From Acidipila rosea (lineage in GTDB: Bacteria > Acidobacteriota > Terriglobia > Terriglobales > Acidobacteriaceae), in contig NZ_SMGK01000004.1 of assembly GCF_004339725.1 (NCBI RefSeq), positions 1 through 64,000 of the forward strand: a DNA stretch of 64,000 bases, in the 5' to 3' direction. Both the position numbers and the translations under genes were made by a program. Every line of letters starts with the position of its first letter. The first letter of the stretch is position 1. This document shows, piece by piece, positions 26,915 to 35,820 of the stretch. The notes beneath the pieces are model-generated. The model was not told the DNA's origin. It worked only from the letters and a program-made list of their open reading frames with translations, and made no database searches.

Positions 26915-26929
26915 TGATAATCATTATCC
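26915..26929. promoter_or_regulatory. Fur-family box (7-1-7 dyad)
   Basis: TGATAATCATTATCC differs from the ideal 7-1-7 dyad TGATAATNATTATCA in only the last base. The preceding GATAATTATTATTACC (26899-26914) adds a partly overlapping repeat. It sits 58 bases before glyA (minus) and 73 bases before the lipoprotein gene (plus), in an AT-rich patch within GC-rich DNA. It could bind Fur, Zur or PerR. Confidence 0.55.
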
Positions 26930-27001
26930 GGTAAAAGCGGCCGGAACCAGAGATTGCCGGCTCACGTATACCTCAACAGCCAAGAGTACGGAGGAGGCGG
27001 G

Positions 27002-27598
27002 ATGAAGTTTAAGGCAGTTCCCATTGCTGTTTTTGCATTGATGGTGGTCACTGGCTGCCGTGTGCAGGTGGACAACGATAAAAATGGCCAGGAAAAGAAC
27101 GTGAAGGTGGATACTCCGCTTGGCGCCATGCACGTGCAGACGAATAACACCAGTGCTGCGGATATGGGTCTGCCTGTTTATCCCGGAGCGAAGGTGACGT
27201 CGGGGGATGGCGACAGCAAGTCTGCCGATGTCCACGTGGGGGTGGGGCCGTGGCAGCTCCGCGTAAAAGTGGTCAATTACCAGACGCAGGATTCTGAGGA
27301 TAAGGTCATTGATTTCTATAGAAAAGCCCTGGGGCGCTATGGCGATGTGATCGAGTGCCGCGGCAGCAAGCCGGTGGGGACGCCGACCGCGACCCGAGAG
27401 GGTTTGACGTGCGAGGACAAGGGCAGCAGCCACCACAACCAGGTGCAGATAAGCAGTGACAGAGTGGGCCTCAAGGCCGGTTCGGAACGCCGCCAGCACC
27501 TGATGGAGATCAAGCGCAGCGGTGTGAATGGAACCGACTTCACTCTGGTTGCCCTGGAACTGCCCGGAGATATGGAGAGCCCGGGTGAGAGTCAATAG
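27002..27598 (+). CDS. Lipoprotein of unknown function
   Basis: 198 residues from the ATG at 27002, which has GGAGG seven bases upstream; the longer frame is poor. Lipobox VTGC gives Cys19 as lipidation site. The mature protein has a hydrophilic lead (VQVDNDKNGQEKNVKVDTP), then GLPVYPGAKV and a compact domain with DKVIDFYRKALGRYGDV. It looks like a family of Acidobacteriota lipoproteins of unknown role. A Fur-type box 73 bases upstream suggests regulation by iron or another metal. It is divergent from glyA. Confidence 0.7.
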   Translation: MKFKAVPIAVFALMVVTGCRVQVDNDKNGQEKNVKVDTPLGAMHVQTNNTSAADMGLPVYPGAKVTSGDGDSKSADVHVGVGPWQLRVKVVNYQTQDSEDKVIDFYRKALGRYGDVIECRGSKPVGTPTATREGLTCEDKGSSHHNQVQISSDRVGLKAGSERRQHLMEIKRSGVNGTDFTLVALELPGDMESPGESQ

Positions 27599-27641
27599 TC
27601 AGATTGCCCGGCGCGCGCGGTGCTGATAGGGTCAAAGGTGG

Positions 27642-28316
27642 ATGGAAACCATTTGCCACCGCTGCGGCGCAACTCTGCACTCACCGGATATCTATTGCCC
27701 AGTCTGCGGCTCACCGCAGTTGCGCGTGCTGGCGGATGACGAGGCTGCGAATCCGGCCAATGGTGGCGCAGGTGAGGGGCATCCGGCATTTGATTCGCGG
27801 TTGATCTCCTGGCGGACAGCGGTGAAGGTAGCGCTGCTGGTGGCGTTGCCCGTGGGTGCGCTCAGTTCGCTGCTCAATTTCGGGGTGTTGTGGGTCATCG
27901 CCGGAGGAATCGCGGCTGTCGCGCTCTATCGTCGCAAGACGCTGCGGCTGGTGAACCAGCGGGCAGGCTGGCGGATCGGCGGTCTTGCAGGGATTCTTGC
28001 GGCTTTTATTGCCACTGTTTTTGATGGGCTGACGATGCTCTTTGAGCGCTATGTGCAGCACAACGGCGGGGTGATCGATCAGCGACTGCAAACGCTGGTG
28101 CAGCAGGCAACGGATCACATGGTGCAGTCAAACCCCGAGGCAGCAGCACAGATCCCATGGTTTATTCACTTCTGGTTGTCCCCGGACGGCCACGCGGCGG
28201 TGGTCCTGATGATGGCCATCTTCTCCGCGGTTTCCATGGCGCTGTTCTCGGCAGTGGGCGGCGCAGTCGGGGCGCGCTTCTTTGCCGCGAAGACCAGCGC
28301 GGCGCATAACTCCTAG
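27642..28316 (+). CDS. Zinc-ribbon membrane protein of unknown function
   Basis: 224 residues. The N-terminal zinc ribbon (CHRCGATLHSPDIYCPVCGS, residues 5-24) has two Cys pairs. Two to three membrane segments follow (about 62-95 and 110-130), then a loop rich in Gln and a final Gly/Ala-rich segment near 190-215. Many Terriglobia carry such ribbon-plus-membrane proteins next to housekeeping genes; no function is known. It precedes pyrR by 54 bases and may share its transcript. Confidence 0.65.
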   Translation: METICHRCGATLHSPDIYCPVCGSPQLRVLADDEAANPANGGAGEGHPAFDSRLISWRTAVKVALLVALPVGALSSLLNFGVLWVIAGGIAAVALYRRKTLRLVNQRAGWRIGGLAGILAAFIATVFDGLTMLFERYVQHNGGVIDQRLQTLVQQATDHMVQSNPEAAAQIPWFIHFWLSPDGHAAVVLMMAIFSAVSMALFSAVGGAVGARFFAAKTSAAHNS

Positions 28317-28370
28317 GCGCTTGCCCGCTGGTGCGGCGCACCCGTATCATCGCCCGAAGGAACTTTTTCT

Positions 28371-28946
28371 ATGACAGAGACACAGACCGGGACAAAGCCT
28401 GTGCTGCGCGACAAGGGCCGCCTGATGTCGGCCTCCGAGATCGAGCGTACGCTTGTCCGGCTCGCTCACGAGATCGTCGAGAAGAACAATGGCGGAGCCA
28501 ATCTTGGGCTGGTCGGCGTAAAGCGGCGCGGCGTGCCGCTGGCCGAGCGGCTGGCCAAGCTGATTGCGGGCATCGAGAAGCATCCGGTCGATACCGGCGT
28601 GCTCGATATCAGCTTCTACCGGGACGACCTGTCGACGCACGATGTGCGTCCGGTGGTGCACAAGGGCGAAGTCGGCTTCGATGTGAATGGCCGCGACATC
28701 ATCCTGGTGGACGATGTGCTCTACACGGGCCGGACGGTGCGGGCGGCTCTCGATGCGCTGTTTGACCATGGCAGGCCGCGCCGCGTGCAGCTGCTGGTGC
28801 TGATCGACCGTGGCCATCGCGAGCTACCCATCGAGGCAAGCTTTGTCGGGCGTCATGTGCCGACCAGCAGCCGCGAGATTGTCGAAGTGAAGCTCCGGGA
28901 GATCGACGGCGACGAGCAGGTGGTGCTGGTCGAGCGCGTCGATTGA
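28371..28946 (+). CDS. pyrR: PyrR bifunctional regulator / uracil phosphoribosyltransferase
   Basis: 191 residues. The PRPP-binding loop VDDVLYTGRTVRAALD (about 111-126) and the flanking DISFYRDD and LVLIDRGHRELPI are those of PyrR. In many bacteria PyrR binds the pyr mRNA leader and controls attenuation according to UMP and PRPP. It also has weak uracil phosphoribosyltransferase activity. It leads the pyrR-pyrB-pyrC order. No obvious attenuator hairpin was seen in the 93 bases before pyrB, so its target leader is not identified here. Confidence 0.95.
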   Translation: MTETQTGTKPVLRDKGRLMSASEIERTLVRLAHEIVEKNNGGANLGLVGVKRRGVPLAERLAKLIAGIEKHPVDTGVLDISFYRDDLSTHDVRPVVHKGEVGFDVNGRDIILVDDVLYTGRTVRAALDALFDHGRPRRVQLLVLIDRGHRELPIEASFVGRHVPTSSREIVEVKLREIDGDEQVVLVERVD

Positions 28947-29039
28947 ACTTCTACCTTGTACCGAGAAGCTGCAATGGCATGGCCGCGAAGTACTCCGGTC
29001 TGGCCTCAAAGCACGAAGAACGCGAAATAGAAACAGCGA

Positions 29040-30083
29040 ATGACAAAGACTAAGACCGCACCTCGCAAATCAGCTCCCGATACCCCTGACGCCGCTGTTG
29101 TTCCTTCCCGTTCGCTGCTGTCTGTGACCAGCCTCAGGGTTGCAGATGTTGCGGAGATCATGCAGCTGGCGACCGAGCTCGAGGACGAAGATCCGGCTGC
29201 GCGGGCGCAGCGGCTCTACAAGCGGCGCGTGGCGCTGCTGTTCTACGAGTCGAGCACGCGGACTCGCACCTCTTTTGAACTGGCGGCCAAGGGGCTCGGC
29301 GCAGATACGACGCTGGTGAGCGCGCTCTCCTCCAGCATTGAAAAAGGCGAATCGCTCAAGGACACGGGCATCACGCTGCGGGCGCTGGGAGCGGAGTGCA
29401 TCATTCTGCGCCATCCGCAATCTGGCGCGCCCTACCTGCTGGAGCGGGAGACGAAGCTGCCGATTTTGAATGCCGGTGACGGCATGCACGAGCACCCTTC
29501 GCAGGCGCTGCTGGACCTGAGAACGATGCTCGCGCACCTGCATAAGCCGAAGCATGCGGTGACGGAAACCTCCCTGAGCGGATATACAGTGACGATCTGC
29601 GGAGATATTTTTCACAGCCGGGTGGCGCGCTCGAACATGCTGCTGCTGCCGAAACTGGGGGCGCAGGTAATCCTCTCGGGGCCGACGGCGCTGCTGCCGG
29701 AGGTTGCGGCGACGGTGGGGCCGGGAATCACGATCGAGCGCGACTTCGATAAGGCTCTTGCTCAGTCACAGGTCGTGATGATGCTGCGCATCCAGGCCGA
29801 GCGGCTGGCCGGGCGTCATATCGATCTCGAAGAGTACAAGGTGCGCTACCAGTTGAACGGCGGACGTCTTGCGCCGCACAAAGAACTGCTGGTGATGCAT
29901 CCTGGGCCTATTATTCGCGGACTTGAGCTGACGAGCGAGGTTGCCGATGGGCCTCAATCCGCCATTGCCGAACAGGTTCGCAATGGTGTGGCCGTGCGCA
30001 TGGCGCTGGTGGCGCGTGCGCTTGGCGCGGAGAAGGCGAAAAAGACCGGCGCCGTAAAGGCAACGAAAGGAAAACGCGCATGA
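29040..30083 (+). CDS. pyrB: Aspartate carbamoyltransferase, catalytic chain
   Basis: 347 residues with an N-terminal tail of about 28 residues beyond the usual start. It condenses carbamoyl phosphate and aspartate in the second step of pyrimidine synthesis. The carbamoyl-phosphate loop YESSTRTRTSFELA and the later HPSQALLDLRT and MMLRIQAER motifs are intact. No regulatory chain (pyrI) follows. Its stop overlaps the pyrC start by ATGA. Confidence 0.97.
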   Translation: MTKTKTAPRKSAPDTPDAAVVPSRSLLSVTSLRVADVAEIMQLATELEDEDPAARAQRLYKRRVALLFYESSTRTRTSFELAAKGLGADTTLVSALSSSIEKGESLKDTGITLRALGAECIILRHPQSGAPYLLERETKLPILNAGDGMHEHPSQALLDLRTMLAHLHKPKHAVTETSLSGYTVTICGDIFHSRVARSNMLLLPKLGAQVILSGPTALLPEVAATVGPGITIERDFDKALAQSQVVMMLRIQAERLAGRHIDLEEYKVRYQLNGGRLAPHKELLVMHPGPIIRGLELTSEVADGPQSAIAEQVRNGVAVRMALVARALGAEKAKKTGAVKATKGKRA

Positions 30084-31384
30084 AGCCAATCCTGATTCGC
30101 GGAGGCCGGCTGGTGGACCCTGCCTCCGGCATCGATTCACCCCGCGACCTGCTGTTGCGGGATGGGCGTGTAGCTGCGGTGGAGGCGCCGGGCAAGCTGA
30201 ACTCGGCCATCAAGAGCGAGGGCGCTGAGGTTGTGGAGGCCAAAGGGCTGGCTGTGTCGCCAGGGCTCGTGGATATTCACGTACATCTGCGTGAGCCAGG
30301 CCAGGGCTACAAAGAGACGATCGCGAGCGGGACGGCAGCAGCAGCAGCGGGTGGGTTTACCGCAGTCTGCGCAATGCCGAACACCATCCCGGTGAATGAC
30401 TCAGTGGAGACGACACGATGGATGCAGGCCGCTGAGCGGGGCGCGGCGATTCGCGTGTTTCCCATTGCGGCGGCGACGCGTGGTTCGATGGGCGAGGCGC
30501 TGACAGAGTACGGCGCGCTGAAGGCGGCGGGCGCAGTCGCAGTGACCGATGACGGCAAGCCGATTCTGGGCGACGCGATCATGCGGCAGGCGCTCTCGAC
30601 GTCTGCGCGCGCGGGGTTGCCGGTGATCCAGCATGCGGAAGATACGCGGCTGACGGGCGGCTGCTCGATGAACGCGGGGGCGCTGGCGTTTCGGCTGGGA
30701 CTGCGTGGGATGCCGATCGAAGCGGAGTCCGGACTGGTGGAGCGCGATCTGCGGCTGCTGGCGGAGTTGAAGGACAGCCGGGCTCATTTGCATGTGGCGC
30801 ATCTATCGACAGCCGCGGCGCTCGACGCGGTGAAGCGTGCCCGCCGGAACGGCCTGCGGGCTACCTGCGAGGTGGCGCCGCACCACTTCATCCTTACGGA
30901 AGAGGCGGTCGGCAACTACGATACGCACGCGAAGATGAATCCGCCACTGCGAGCGGAGCGCGACCGGGCAGCGGTGTTGCAGGGCATTCTCGATGGCACG
31001 GTGGACTGCATTGCCACCGATCATGCGCCGCACGCCGCACACGAGAAAGAGCAGGAGTTCGAACGGGCGCCAAATGGCATTACCGGCCTCGAAACTGCGC
31101 TGGGATTGACGATGGCGGTGCTGCACGGCAAGCACAAGCTGCCGGTAAGCCGCGTGATCGCGCTGCTGAGTACCCAGCCGGCGACGGTGCTGGGGCTGAA
31201 GGGCCGCGGCAGCCTGGCGGTGGGAAGCTTCGCCGATGTAGTGATTTTTGATCCAGCGGAGCAATGGATTTTCCGTGCGGCGGATTCGAAGTCGAAGTCG
31301 AAAAATACCCCCTTCGATGGCTGGACAATGGAGGGACGGGTGAAGCTGACGATCAGCGAAGGGCGCGTGGCGTACCGGGCCTGA
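30080..31384 (+). CDS. pyrC: Dihydroorotase
   Basis: 434 residues, the long class I type. The metal-binding HVHLREPG and the ATDHAPHAAHEKE motif are present. It also has VCAMPNT and an ISEGRV tail with the late beta domain. It closes carbamoyl aspartate to dihydroorotate, the third pyrimidine step. It is translationally coupled to pyrB by an ATGA overlap. The Lys that bridges the two zinc ions in related enzymes is not obvious by eye. Confidence 0.96.
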   Translation: MKPILIRGGRLVDPASGIDSPRDLLLRDGRVAAVEAPGKLNSAIKSEGAEVVEAKGLAVSPGLVDIHVHLREPGQGYKETIASGTAAAAAGGFTAVCAMPNTIPVNDSVETTRWMQAAERGAAIRVFPIAAATRGSMGEALTEYGALKAAGAVAVTDDGKPILGDAIMRQALSTSARAGLPVIQHAEDTRLTGGCSMNAGALAFRLGLRGMPIEAESGLVERDLRLLAELKDSRAHLHVAHLSTAAALDAVKRARRNGLRATCEVAPHHFILTEEAVGNYDTHAKMNPPLRAERDRAAVLQGILDGTVDCIATDHAPHAAHEKEQEFERAPNGITGLETALGLTMAVLHGKHKLPVSRVIALLSTQPATVLGLKGRGSLAVGSFADVVIFDPAEQWIFRAADSKSKSKNTPFDGWTMEGRVKLTISEGRVAYRA

Positions 31385-31442
31385 GCTGTTTGGCGGTGGG
31401 AGCGTTTCCGCAGAGGGCCTCTATCGGCTAAAGTGGTAGGCA

Positions 31443-32831
31443 ATGCGAACGCTTCTCCTTGCCGTCCTTTTTGCCATGCTGCCGTCTGCTTTTGCCCAGC
31501 AGAAGGCAGATGTTCCCACCCCGATGACCGCTGCGCAGAAGCAGCAGATGGCTGATGAGGTGCGGCGGCAGTTTCTGCTGGCCTGGAACGGCTATCGCCA
31601 GTATGCGTGGGGGCATGATGAACTGCACCCGATCAGCCACAAGCCCGAGGACTGGTACAAAGTTCCGCTGCTGATGACGCCGGTCGATGCGCTGGATACG
31701 ATGCTGGTGATGGGACTCGACCGGCAGGCGGATGAAGCGCGCAGGCTGATCGACACGAAGCTGAATTTCAACCAGGACATCTACGTCAAGGATTTCGAGA
31801 TCACGATCCGGCTGCTGGGCGGTCTGATGTCGAGCTACGAAATGACGGGTGACAAACGGTTGCTCGCATTGGCGGACGAGCTTGGCACGCGGATGCTGCC
31901 GATGTTCAACTCGCCGACCGGCATGCCGTATGAGTACGTCAACCTGCGTACAGGTGCGGTGAAGGGCGCGAACAGCAATCCCGCCGAGGTGGGCTCGCTG
32001 CTGCTGGAGTATGGCACACTGGCGAAGCTGACAGGCAAGCAGATCTACTACAAGAAGGCGAAGCGCGCGGTGATGGAACTGTACCGGCGGCGTTCGCGCA
32101 AGACTGGCCTGGTGGGCGACGGGATTAACGTCGAGACGGGCATGTGGACGGGAACGAGTGCGGGTATTCGCGGCGGCATCGATTCTTATTATGAATATCT
32201 GCTGAAGTGCGCGATTCTGTTTCACGATAAGGATTGTCAGCGGATGTGGGACGAGAGCAAGGCATCGAACGCCAAGTATCTCGCCGATCAGAGACCAGAT
32301 GGCCTGTGGTACGGGCAGGCCAATATGAATACGGGGAAGCGCACGACAACGGATTATGGGGCGCTCGATGCATTCTATCCGGCGGTGCTGGCGCTCTCAG
32401 GCGATGTAGAGGATGCGGCACGGCTGCAGGCTTCAAGCTATGCGATGTGGAATTTTGCCGGAGTTGAGCCGGATACCTTCGATTATGCGAAGCACAAGAT
32501 AACTGACCCCGCTTATCCGCTGCGTCCGGAGATTATCGAATCGACCTACTACCTCTACCACTACACCGGCGATGCGAAGTACCTGGCGATGGGGCAGACC
32601 TATTTCAATGCGCTGATGAAGTATTGCCGCACGGATGTGGGTTTTGCGGCATTGGCGAATGTGGAGACGAAGCAGAAGGACGACCACATGGAGAGCTTCT
32701 TCTTCGCCGAGACGCTGAAGTATATGTACCTGCTGTTTGCGCCACCATCGACGCTTGATTTCAATTCCATCGTGTTCAACACGGAGGCGCATCCGCTGCG
32801 GCGTGACATGAAGGTGGCGGCGCCGAAGTAG
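31443..32831 (+). CDS. Exported GH47-like alpha-1,2-mannosidase
   Basis: 462 residues. A signal peptide (1-19, FAMLPSAFAQQ) is followed by one GH47 domain. Marks of the family: YAWGHDELHPIS with Asp59-Glu60 (the acid region of ER mannosidases reads HDELKP), MTPVDALDTMLVMGL (the usual DSLDTL), RPEIIESTYYLYH, SFFFAETLKYMYLLF and the calcium-binding FNTEAHP (Thr447, Glu448) near the C terminus. GH47 enzymes cleave alpha-1,2-linked mannose with inversion and are typical of eukaryotic N-glycan processing; bacterial members are scarce. The protein is probably periplasmic. It is unlinked to other mannan genes here. Confidence 0.85.
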   Translation: MRTLLLAVLFAMLPSAFAQQKADVPTPMTAAQKQQMADEVRRQFLLAWNGYRQYAWGHDELHPISHKPEDWYKVPLLMTPVDALDTMLVMGLDRQADEARRLIDTKLNFNQDIYVKDFEITIRLLGGLMSSYEMTGDKRLLALADELGTRMLPMFNSPTGMPYEYVNLRTGAVKGANSNPAEVGSLLLEYGTLAKLTGKQIYYKKAKRAVMELYRRRSRKTGLVGDGINVETGMWTGTSAGIRGGIDSYYEYLLKCAILFHDKDCQRMWDESKASNAKYLADQRPDGLWYGQANMNTGKRTTTDYGALDAFYPAVLALSGDVEDAARLQASSYAMWNFAGVEPDTFDYAKHKITDPAYPLRPEIIESTYYLYHYTGDAKYLAMGQTYFNALMKYCRTDVGFAALANVETKQKDDHMESFFFAETLKYMYLLFAPPSTLDFNSIVFNTEAHPLRRDMKVAAPK

Positions 32832-32834
32832 CGG

Positions 32835-33695
32835 TTAAGACCAGTCGTCCTGAACCTGGCTGGAGCGCTCGTTGAGCACTTGCTCAAAGGCGGCGTGCTT
32901 TTTGACGTAGATGTCGGAGAAGTTGCCGTCCTGGCGGAGCAGCACTGCCTGCAGGCGGACGAGTTCGAGCAGCGCGAGGAACATGGCGATGACGGCCTTC
33001 TCTGTGCGCGTGTTGGCAAGCAGGCGGCGCAGCGAGACGGGCTTGTCTTCCATGACCAGGCGACGGCGGACGTAGTCGATCATCTGGCCGACGGTGACGG
33101 TATCTTCCTCGACGTCAAGGACGGGGCGGCTGCGGGCGCGCTCAAGTATCTCCTGAAAAACGCGAATGAGATCGCCGGTGTCGGCGGCGATCTCCTGATC
33201 TGAGCCGCCCTCATTGCGGAAGTAGCGCATGCCGGGATTCGTCCAGGTCGAGGCCTCGATCAGCTGCCTCTCGGCCAGCATCTGCGCGGCATTCTTGAAG
33301 CGCTCGTGTTCGAGGAGGCGCTCGACGAGTTCCATGCGCGGGTCTTCAGCGGCGGCATCGGTCTCGACAGGCGAACGCGGCAAGAGCATGCGGCTCTTGA
33401 TGTGGATGAGCAGCGAGGCGGTGTAGATGAACTCGCCCGCGGCGTCGATGTCGGTCTGCTTGAGCTGCTCCACATAGGCGAGGAACTGCGCGGTGATCTT
33501 CGCGATGGGAATGTCGTAGATGTCGATGTCCTGCTTGCGGATGAGGTCGAGCAGGAGATCGAGCGGGCCGTCGTAAACGCGGCCCACGGTGATGTTGAAG
33601 GGTGAGGCTGTGTCCTTGTCGGCGCTTTTCTGCCTGGCGCTGTCAGGCTGCGGAGTCTTCTCCGCAGCGGGAACCGGCCTTTGCTCGTCGGTCAT
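32835..33695 (-). CDS. scpA: Segregation and condensation protein A
   Basis: 286 residues, with about 35 extra N-terminal residues (Lys/Asp-rich) compared with the usual ScpA. The kleisin core reads FNITVGRVYDGPLDLLLDLIRKQDIDIYDIPI and then the coiled-coil and winged-helix parts. ScpA bridges the SMC heads and works with ScpB. scpB is not adjacent, since the next gene is convergent. Its ATG overlaps the stop of trpS by four bases, so the two are coupled. Confidence 0.93.
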   Translation of the reverse strand: MTDEQRPVPAAEKTPQPDSARQKSADKDTASPFNITVGRVYDGPLDLLLDLIRKQDIDIYDIPIAKITAQFLAYVEQLKQTDIDAAGEFIYTASLLIHIKSRMLLPRSPVETDAAAEDPRMELVERLLEHERFKNAAQMLAERQLIEASTWTNPGMRYFRNEGGSDQEIAADTGDLIRVFQEILERARSRPVLDVEEDTVTVGQMIDYVRRRLVMEDKPVSLRRLLANTRTEKAVIAMFLALLELVRLQAVLLRQDGNFSDIYVKKHAAFEQVLNERSSQVQDDWS

Positions 33696-34729
33696 TGGGC
33701 CGGCTCGCTGAGGCCGATGGCCGCACGCACCTGGTGCATGGTTTCCTCGGCGCGGAGAGCGGCGCGCTTTGCGCCGGTGTTCAGGATGTCCTGCACCAGA
33801 GCCGGTTCAGCCTCATACCTGGCGCGGCGCTCCTGCATGGGAGCGAGGTCTGCGACGACGGCATCGGCGAGCCAGCCCTTGCACTCGATGCAGCCAATGC
33901 CTGCCGTGGTGCAGCCTTCGCGGGCCTTCTGCTGGGTCTCTCCGCTTGAAAAGACCTTGTGCAGGTCGAAGACGGGGCAGACTTCAGGGTTGCCGGGATC
34001 GCTGCGGCGGATGCGCGCCGGGTCAGTGACCATCGGCTTGAGCTTCTGACGGATGACCGGCTCGGGATCGGTGAGCAGAATGGTATTGCCGTAGCTCTTG
34101 GACATTTTGCGGCCATCGGTGCCGGGGAGCTTGGGCGAGGGGGTGAGGAGCACCTGCGGCTCGCGCAGAACGTCTGTACGGTAGAGCGAATTGAAGCGGC
34201 GTGCGACCTCGCGCGTCAGTTCGACGTGCGCCACCTGGTCCTGACCGACAGGGACATGAAGCGGCTGGCCTGGCGTTCCGTAGAGCAGGATGTCGGCGGA
34301 CTGGAGCAGGGGATAGCCGAGGAAGCCGTAGGTGGTCAGGTCCTTGCCGGTGATGTTCTCCTGCTGCTCCTTATAGGTGGGCACGCGCTCAAGCCAGCCC
34401 AGCGGGGTAATCATGGAGAGGGCAAGGTGCAGTTCGGCGTGCTGCTTGACGTGACTCTGGACAAAGATGGTGCAGTTCTCGGGATCGAGGCCGGCGGCGA
34501 GCCAGTCGAGGGCGACGTCGAGGGTGTTCTGCCTGACCTGGGAGGGATCGGCGTAATCGGTGGTCAGAGCGTGCCAGTCGGCGATAAAGAAGTAGCAATC
34601 GTATTGGTGCTGGAGGCGTATCCAGTTGTGGAGGGCTCCCATGTAGTTGCCCAGATGGAGTTTGCCCGTGGGGCGCATTCCGCTCAATACGCGGCCTGTT
34701 GGAGAATTGTTCGGCACTGTTTCCTTCAC
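33692..34729 (-). CDS. trpS: Tryptophanyl-tRNA synthetase
   Basis: About 346 residues from the GTG at 34729. A longer frame reaches 34810 but would overlap the divergent mscS start. The class I signatures are HLGNYMGAL (HIGH-like) and GRKMSKS. It charges tRNA-Trp. The motifs SGMRPTGKLHLGNY and PVGQDQVAHVELTREVARRFN are typical. It is coupled to scpA downstream. The first residues (VKETVPNNSPTGRV) are a reasonable start, but the exact codon is not proven. Confidence 0.96.
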   Translation of the reverse strand: MKETVPNNSPTGRVLSGMRPTGKLHLGNYMGALHNWIRLQHQYDCYFFIADWHALTTDYADPSQVRQNTLDVALDWLAAGLDPENCTIFVQSHVKQHAELHLALSMITPLGWLERVPTYKEQQENITGKDLTTYGFLGYPLLQSADILLYGTPGQPLHVPVGQDQVAHVELTREVARRFNSLYRTDVLREPQVLLTPSPKLPGTDGRKMSKSYGNTILLTDPEPVIRQKLKPMVTDPARIRRSDPGNPEVCPVFDLHKVFSSGETQQKAREGCTTAGIGCIECKGWLADAVVADLAPMQERRARYEAEPALVQDILNTGAKRAALRAEETMHQVRAAIGLSEPAQ

Positions 34730-34809
34730 TCTTGCCCGAAGCCTGCTTCCGGTAGTTTTGCTTATTGTACGGAAAGGCCGCCTGCTGCAGTAGCATGAGG
34801 GGACTGACA

Positions 34810-35805
34810 ATGAAGAAATTCCTCCGCATCCTGCTCGGCTTCGCTCTGCTGCAGGTGGCGTTCTTTATCTGGCGCGTTGCGCGGATGAGGCGCGTTCACC
34901 GGGACTTCCGCCAGATCGTCGCTGATGCGCATCAGATGATGACGCAGCCGCTCTTCATGCTGCGGCATACGCCGATCACGCCCTTGCTGCTGCTGCTGAC
35001 CATCTTCTTCCTGGTGCTCATTACGTGGGGCTCGACTGTATCGCGGCGGGTGATACGGCGGCTGCTGAAGAAGACCAGTCTCGACCAGGGGCAGCAGTAT
35101 GCCATCGAAGTGGTCACCGGGTATGTGGTCTTCTTTCTGGGAATCGTGGTGGCGCTGCAGAGCGCAGGGATCAACCTGAGCAGCTTTGAGGTGCTGGGCG
35201 GCGCGGTGGGCATCGGCGTCGGCTTTGGTCTGCAGAATATTGTCAGCAACTTCATGGCGGGGCTCATCCTGCTGGCGGAGCGGCCTATCAAGCTGGGCGA
35301 CCGCGTCGAGGTGGACGGGCTGCTGGGCGACGTCACCCGCATTGCAGCGCGCAGCACCTGGGTGCGCACCAACGAGAACATCATCATCATCGTGCCTAAC
35401 TCAGAGTTCATTGCAAAAAGGGTGACCAACTGGACGGCCAGCGAGAAGGAGACGCGTTTCGCTCTACCGATCGGAGTGGGATATTCGAGTGACCTGGCGC
35501 TGGTGCGGAGGCTGCTGCTGAAGGTGGCGGCAGAGAACAAGGATGTGCTGAAAACGCGGAATTCAGAGGTGGTGCTGATTGAATTCGGCGACAGCTCCAT
35601 CAACTTTGAGCTGTGGGTATGGACGGAGACGCAGGTGAGGACGCCGAAGATACTGAAGAGCGATCTCTACTTCGCCATGCACAGGGAGTTTGTCGAGCAC
35701 GGCATCGAGATACCGTTCCCGCAACGGGATCTGCATCTTCGTTCGGCGGACGGGCTGTTGAAGGTGGTGCAGACTCCGGCAGAGGACGCTGCACCACAAA
35801 GCTGA
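34810..35805 (+). CDS. MscS-family mechanosensitive channel
   Basis: 331 residues from the ATG at 34810; the frame continues upstream to 34765 without support. Three N-terminal membrane segments (about 4-22, 57-76, 99-117) lead to TM3 (FEVLGGAVGIGVGFGLQNIVSNFMAGLILLAERPIKLGDRVEVDG read in part). This Gly/Ala-rich pore helix with QNIVSN is the MscS signature. A cytoplasmic cage domain follows. Such channels release solutes on osmotic down-shock. It starts 80 bases from the divergent trpS. Confidence 0.94.
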   Translation: MKKFLRILLGFALLQVAFFIWRVARMRRVHRDFRQIVADAHQMMTQPLFMLRHTPITPLLLLLTIFFLVLITWGSTVSRRVIRRLLKKTSLDQGQQYAIEVVTGYVVFFLGIVVALQSAGINLSSFEVLGGAVGIGVGFGLQNIVSNFMAGLILLAERPIKLGDRVEVDGLLGDVTRIAARSTWVRTNENIIIIVPNSEFIAKRVTNWTASEKETRFALPIGVGYSSDLALVRRLLLKVAAENKDVLKTRNSEVVLIEFGDSSINFELWVWTETQVRTPKILKSDLYFAMHREFVEHGIEIPFPQRDLHLRSADGLLKVVQTPAEDAAPQS

Positions 35806-35820
35806 GGGGTGGGCGTAGTG

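Noticed and set aside
34730-34810. Longer trpS start at 34810
   Set aside because: It would overlap the divergent mscS start and add 27 residues with no match to TrpS; the GTG at 34729 fits better.
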